Of a DNA stretch of 5,781 nt, positions 5,496-5,781 are shown in pieces (the stretch's first letter is position 1; the number at the start of each line of letters is the position of its first letter). The notes under the pieces were generated by a model that did not search any database, was not told the DNA's origin, and saw nothing but the letters and a program-made list of their open reading frames with translations. The position numbers and the translations under genes were made by a program. The stretch is from an uncultured Chloroflexota bacterium (GTDB lineage: Bacteria; Chloroflexota; Dehalococcoidia; Lucifugimonadales; CAJWER01): assembly GCA_913030785.1 (NCBI GenBank), contig CAJWER010000195.1, positions 1-5,781 of the forward strand, given 5' to 3'.

Positions 5496-5502
5496 CCCCG
5501 TC
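5496..5502 (-). promoter_or_regulatory. Shine-Dalgarno GGGGAGG-type site of the ceramidase-like gene
   Basis: On the minus strand CGGGGAGGATAG immediately precedes ATG 5488, with GGAGG four bases from the start codon. It fixes the start, and it falls within the 30-base gap to the upstream NHL gene, leaving little room for a separate promoter. Confidence 0.6.
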
Positions 5503-5518
5503 AAAGGCTGTGGCAGAT

Positions 5519-5781
5519 CTAGATCGGAGGCTCGGCGTACTCGTTGTCTTTGACGTACACCAGAAGCCTGCTGCGCGCATCTGTGACGACGATGCGGTCT
5601 TGCTTGTCGATGGCGATGCCGGTCGGTCGCACAAAGGCCTCGATCACGGGCATCACATCCTCGATCCGATTGAGAATCTTGACCGAGTCGGGGTCTCGGT
5701 TGAGGTTGTAGAGCCCTGCCCTGGACAGTTCGTGGACATCGCCGTACAACGCGGTGAGGACCTCTCCATCGGGACCATATA
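5519..5781 (-). CDS. NHL-repeat propeller protein, C-terminal part (5' end outside window)
   Basis: The frame is open from the right window edge, beginning YGPDGEVLTALYGDV, so the TTG at 5749 is internal and the true start is outside. About 86 residues are visible. The segment RPTGIAIDKQDRIVVTDARSRLLVY is a standard NHL blade (P-GIA-D, the turn DKQDRI, V-VTD, and R-LLVY before the next blade). The ending VKDNEYAEPPI resembles the usual C-terminal tail of environmental NHL proteins ('VY-KD-DY-P'). NHL propellers commonly serve as binding scaffolds or fold into lyase-like enzymes; nothing here decides which. It ends 30 bases before the ceramidase-like gene and is probably co-transcribed with it. 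Confidence 0.8.
   Translation of the reverse strand, partial: YGPDGEVLTALYGDVHELSRAGLYNLNRDPDSVKILNRIEDVMPVIEAFVRPTGIAIDKQDRIVVTDARSRLLVYVKDNEYAEPPI

Overview
The window most resembles genomic DNA of a free-living, probably environmental, Chloroflexota-type bacterium. SAR202/Dehalococcoidia-like lineages are the best guess, at moderate confidence. The reasons are a lipoprotein with a long Pro/Thr 'PPTATPTPT' spacer, a phytanoyl-CoA-dioxygenase-family oxygenase, a short ceramidase-like hydrolase next to an NHL propeller, and TolB/PD40-type and glycosidase-like propeller fragments. There are no RNA genes, CRISPR arrays or recognisable transposases.

Layout: 1-554 (minus) is the 5' part of a lipoprotein that runs off the left edge. 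669-1919 (minus) is an intact 416-residue Fe(II)/2-oxoglutarate dioxygenase of the PhyH family. 1920-2274 is non-coding apart from a repeat copy and a 15-codon ORF. 2275-2487 (minus) is the C-terminal scrap of a beta-propeller protein. 2686-2961 (plus) is a short, apparently truncated TPR lipoprotein that overlaps by four bases an intact SirB1-type transglutaminase-like gene (2958-3803, plus). 3850-4148 (plus) is the 5' scrap of a glycosidase-like propeller gene, carrying a one-base frameshift and a lost 3' end. 4172-5488 (minus) is a ceramidase-like metallohydrolase. It follows 30 bases after the stop of an NHL-repeat protein (5519-5781, minus, partial), so those two look like an operon.

The most interesting signal is a repeat family placed at gene starts. 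An exact 31-base sequence lies at 561-591 and, inverted, at 2650-2680. In both places it sits immediately upstream of a lipoprotein gene, with a TATACT -10-like box 18-19 bases before the ATG. The resemblance continues through the SD region into the signal-peptide codons and then disappears in the mature parts. A third, imperfect copy (2047-2162) lies upstream of the dioxygenase and shares a longer tail with copy 1. This suggests a duplicated promoter/SD/signal-peptide 'start module', or a promoter-carrying repeat.

Base composition changes near 2905-2960. Sampled 60-base blocks are about 45-52% GC on the left (721-780, 1201-1260) and about 72-73% on the right (3121-3180, 4021-4080). The TPR gene loses its repeat pattern at the same point, so a rearrangement boundary is likely there. 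The three broken genes, the dispersed repeats and this boundary mark the middle of the window as a plastic, decaying segment between intact metabolic genes.
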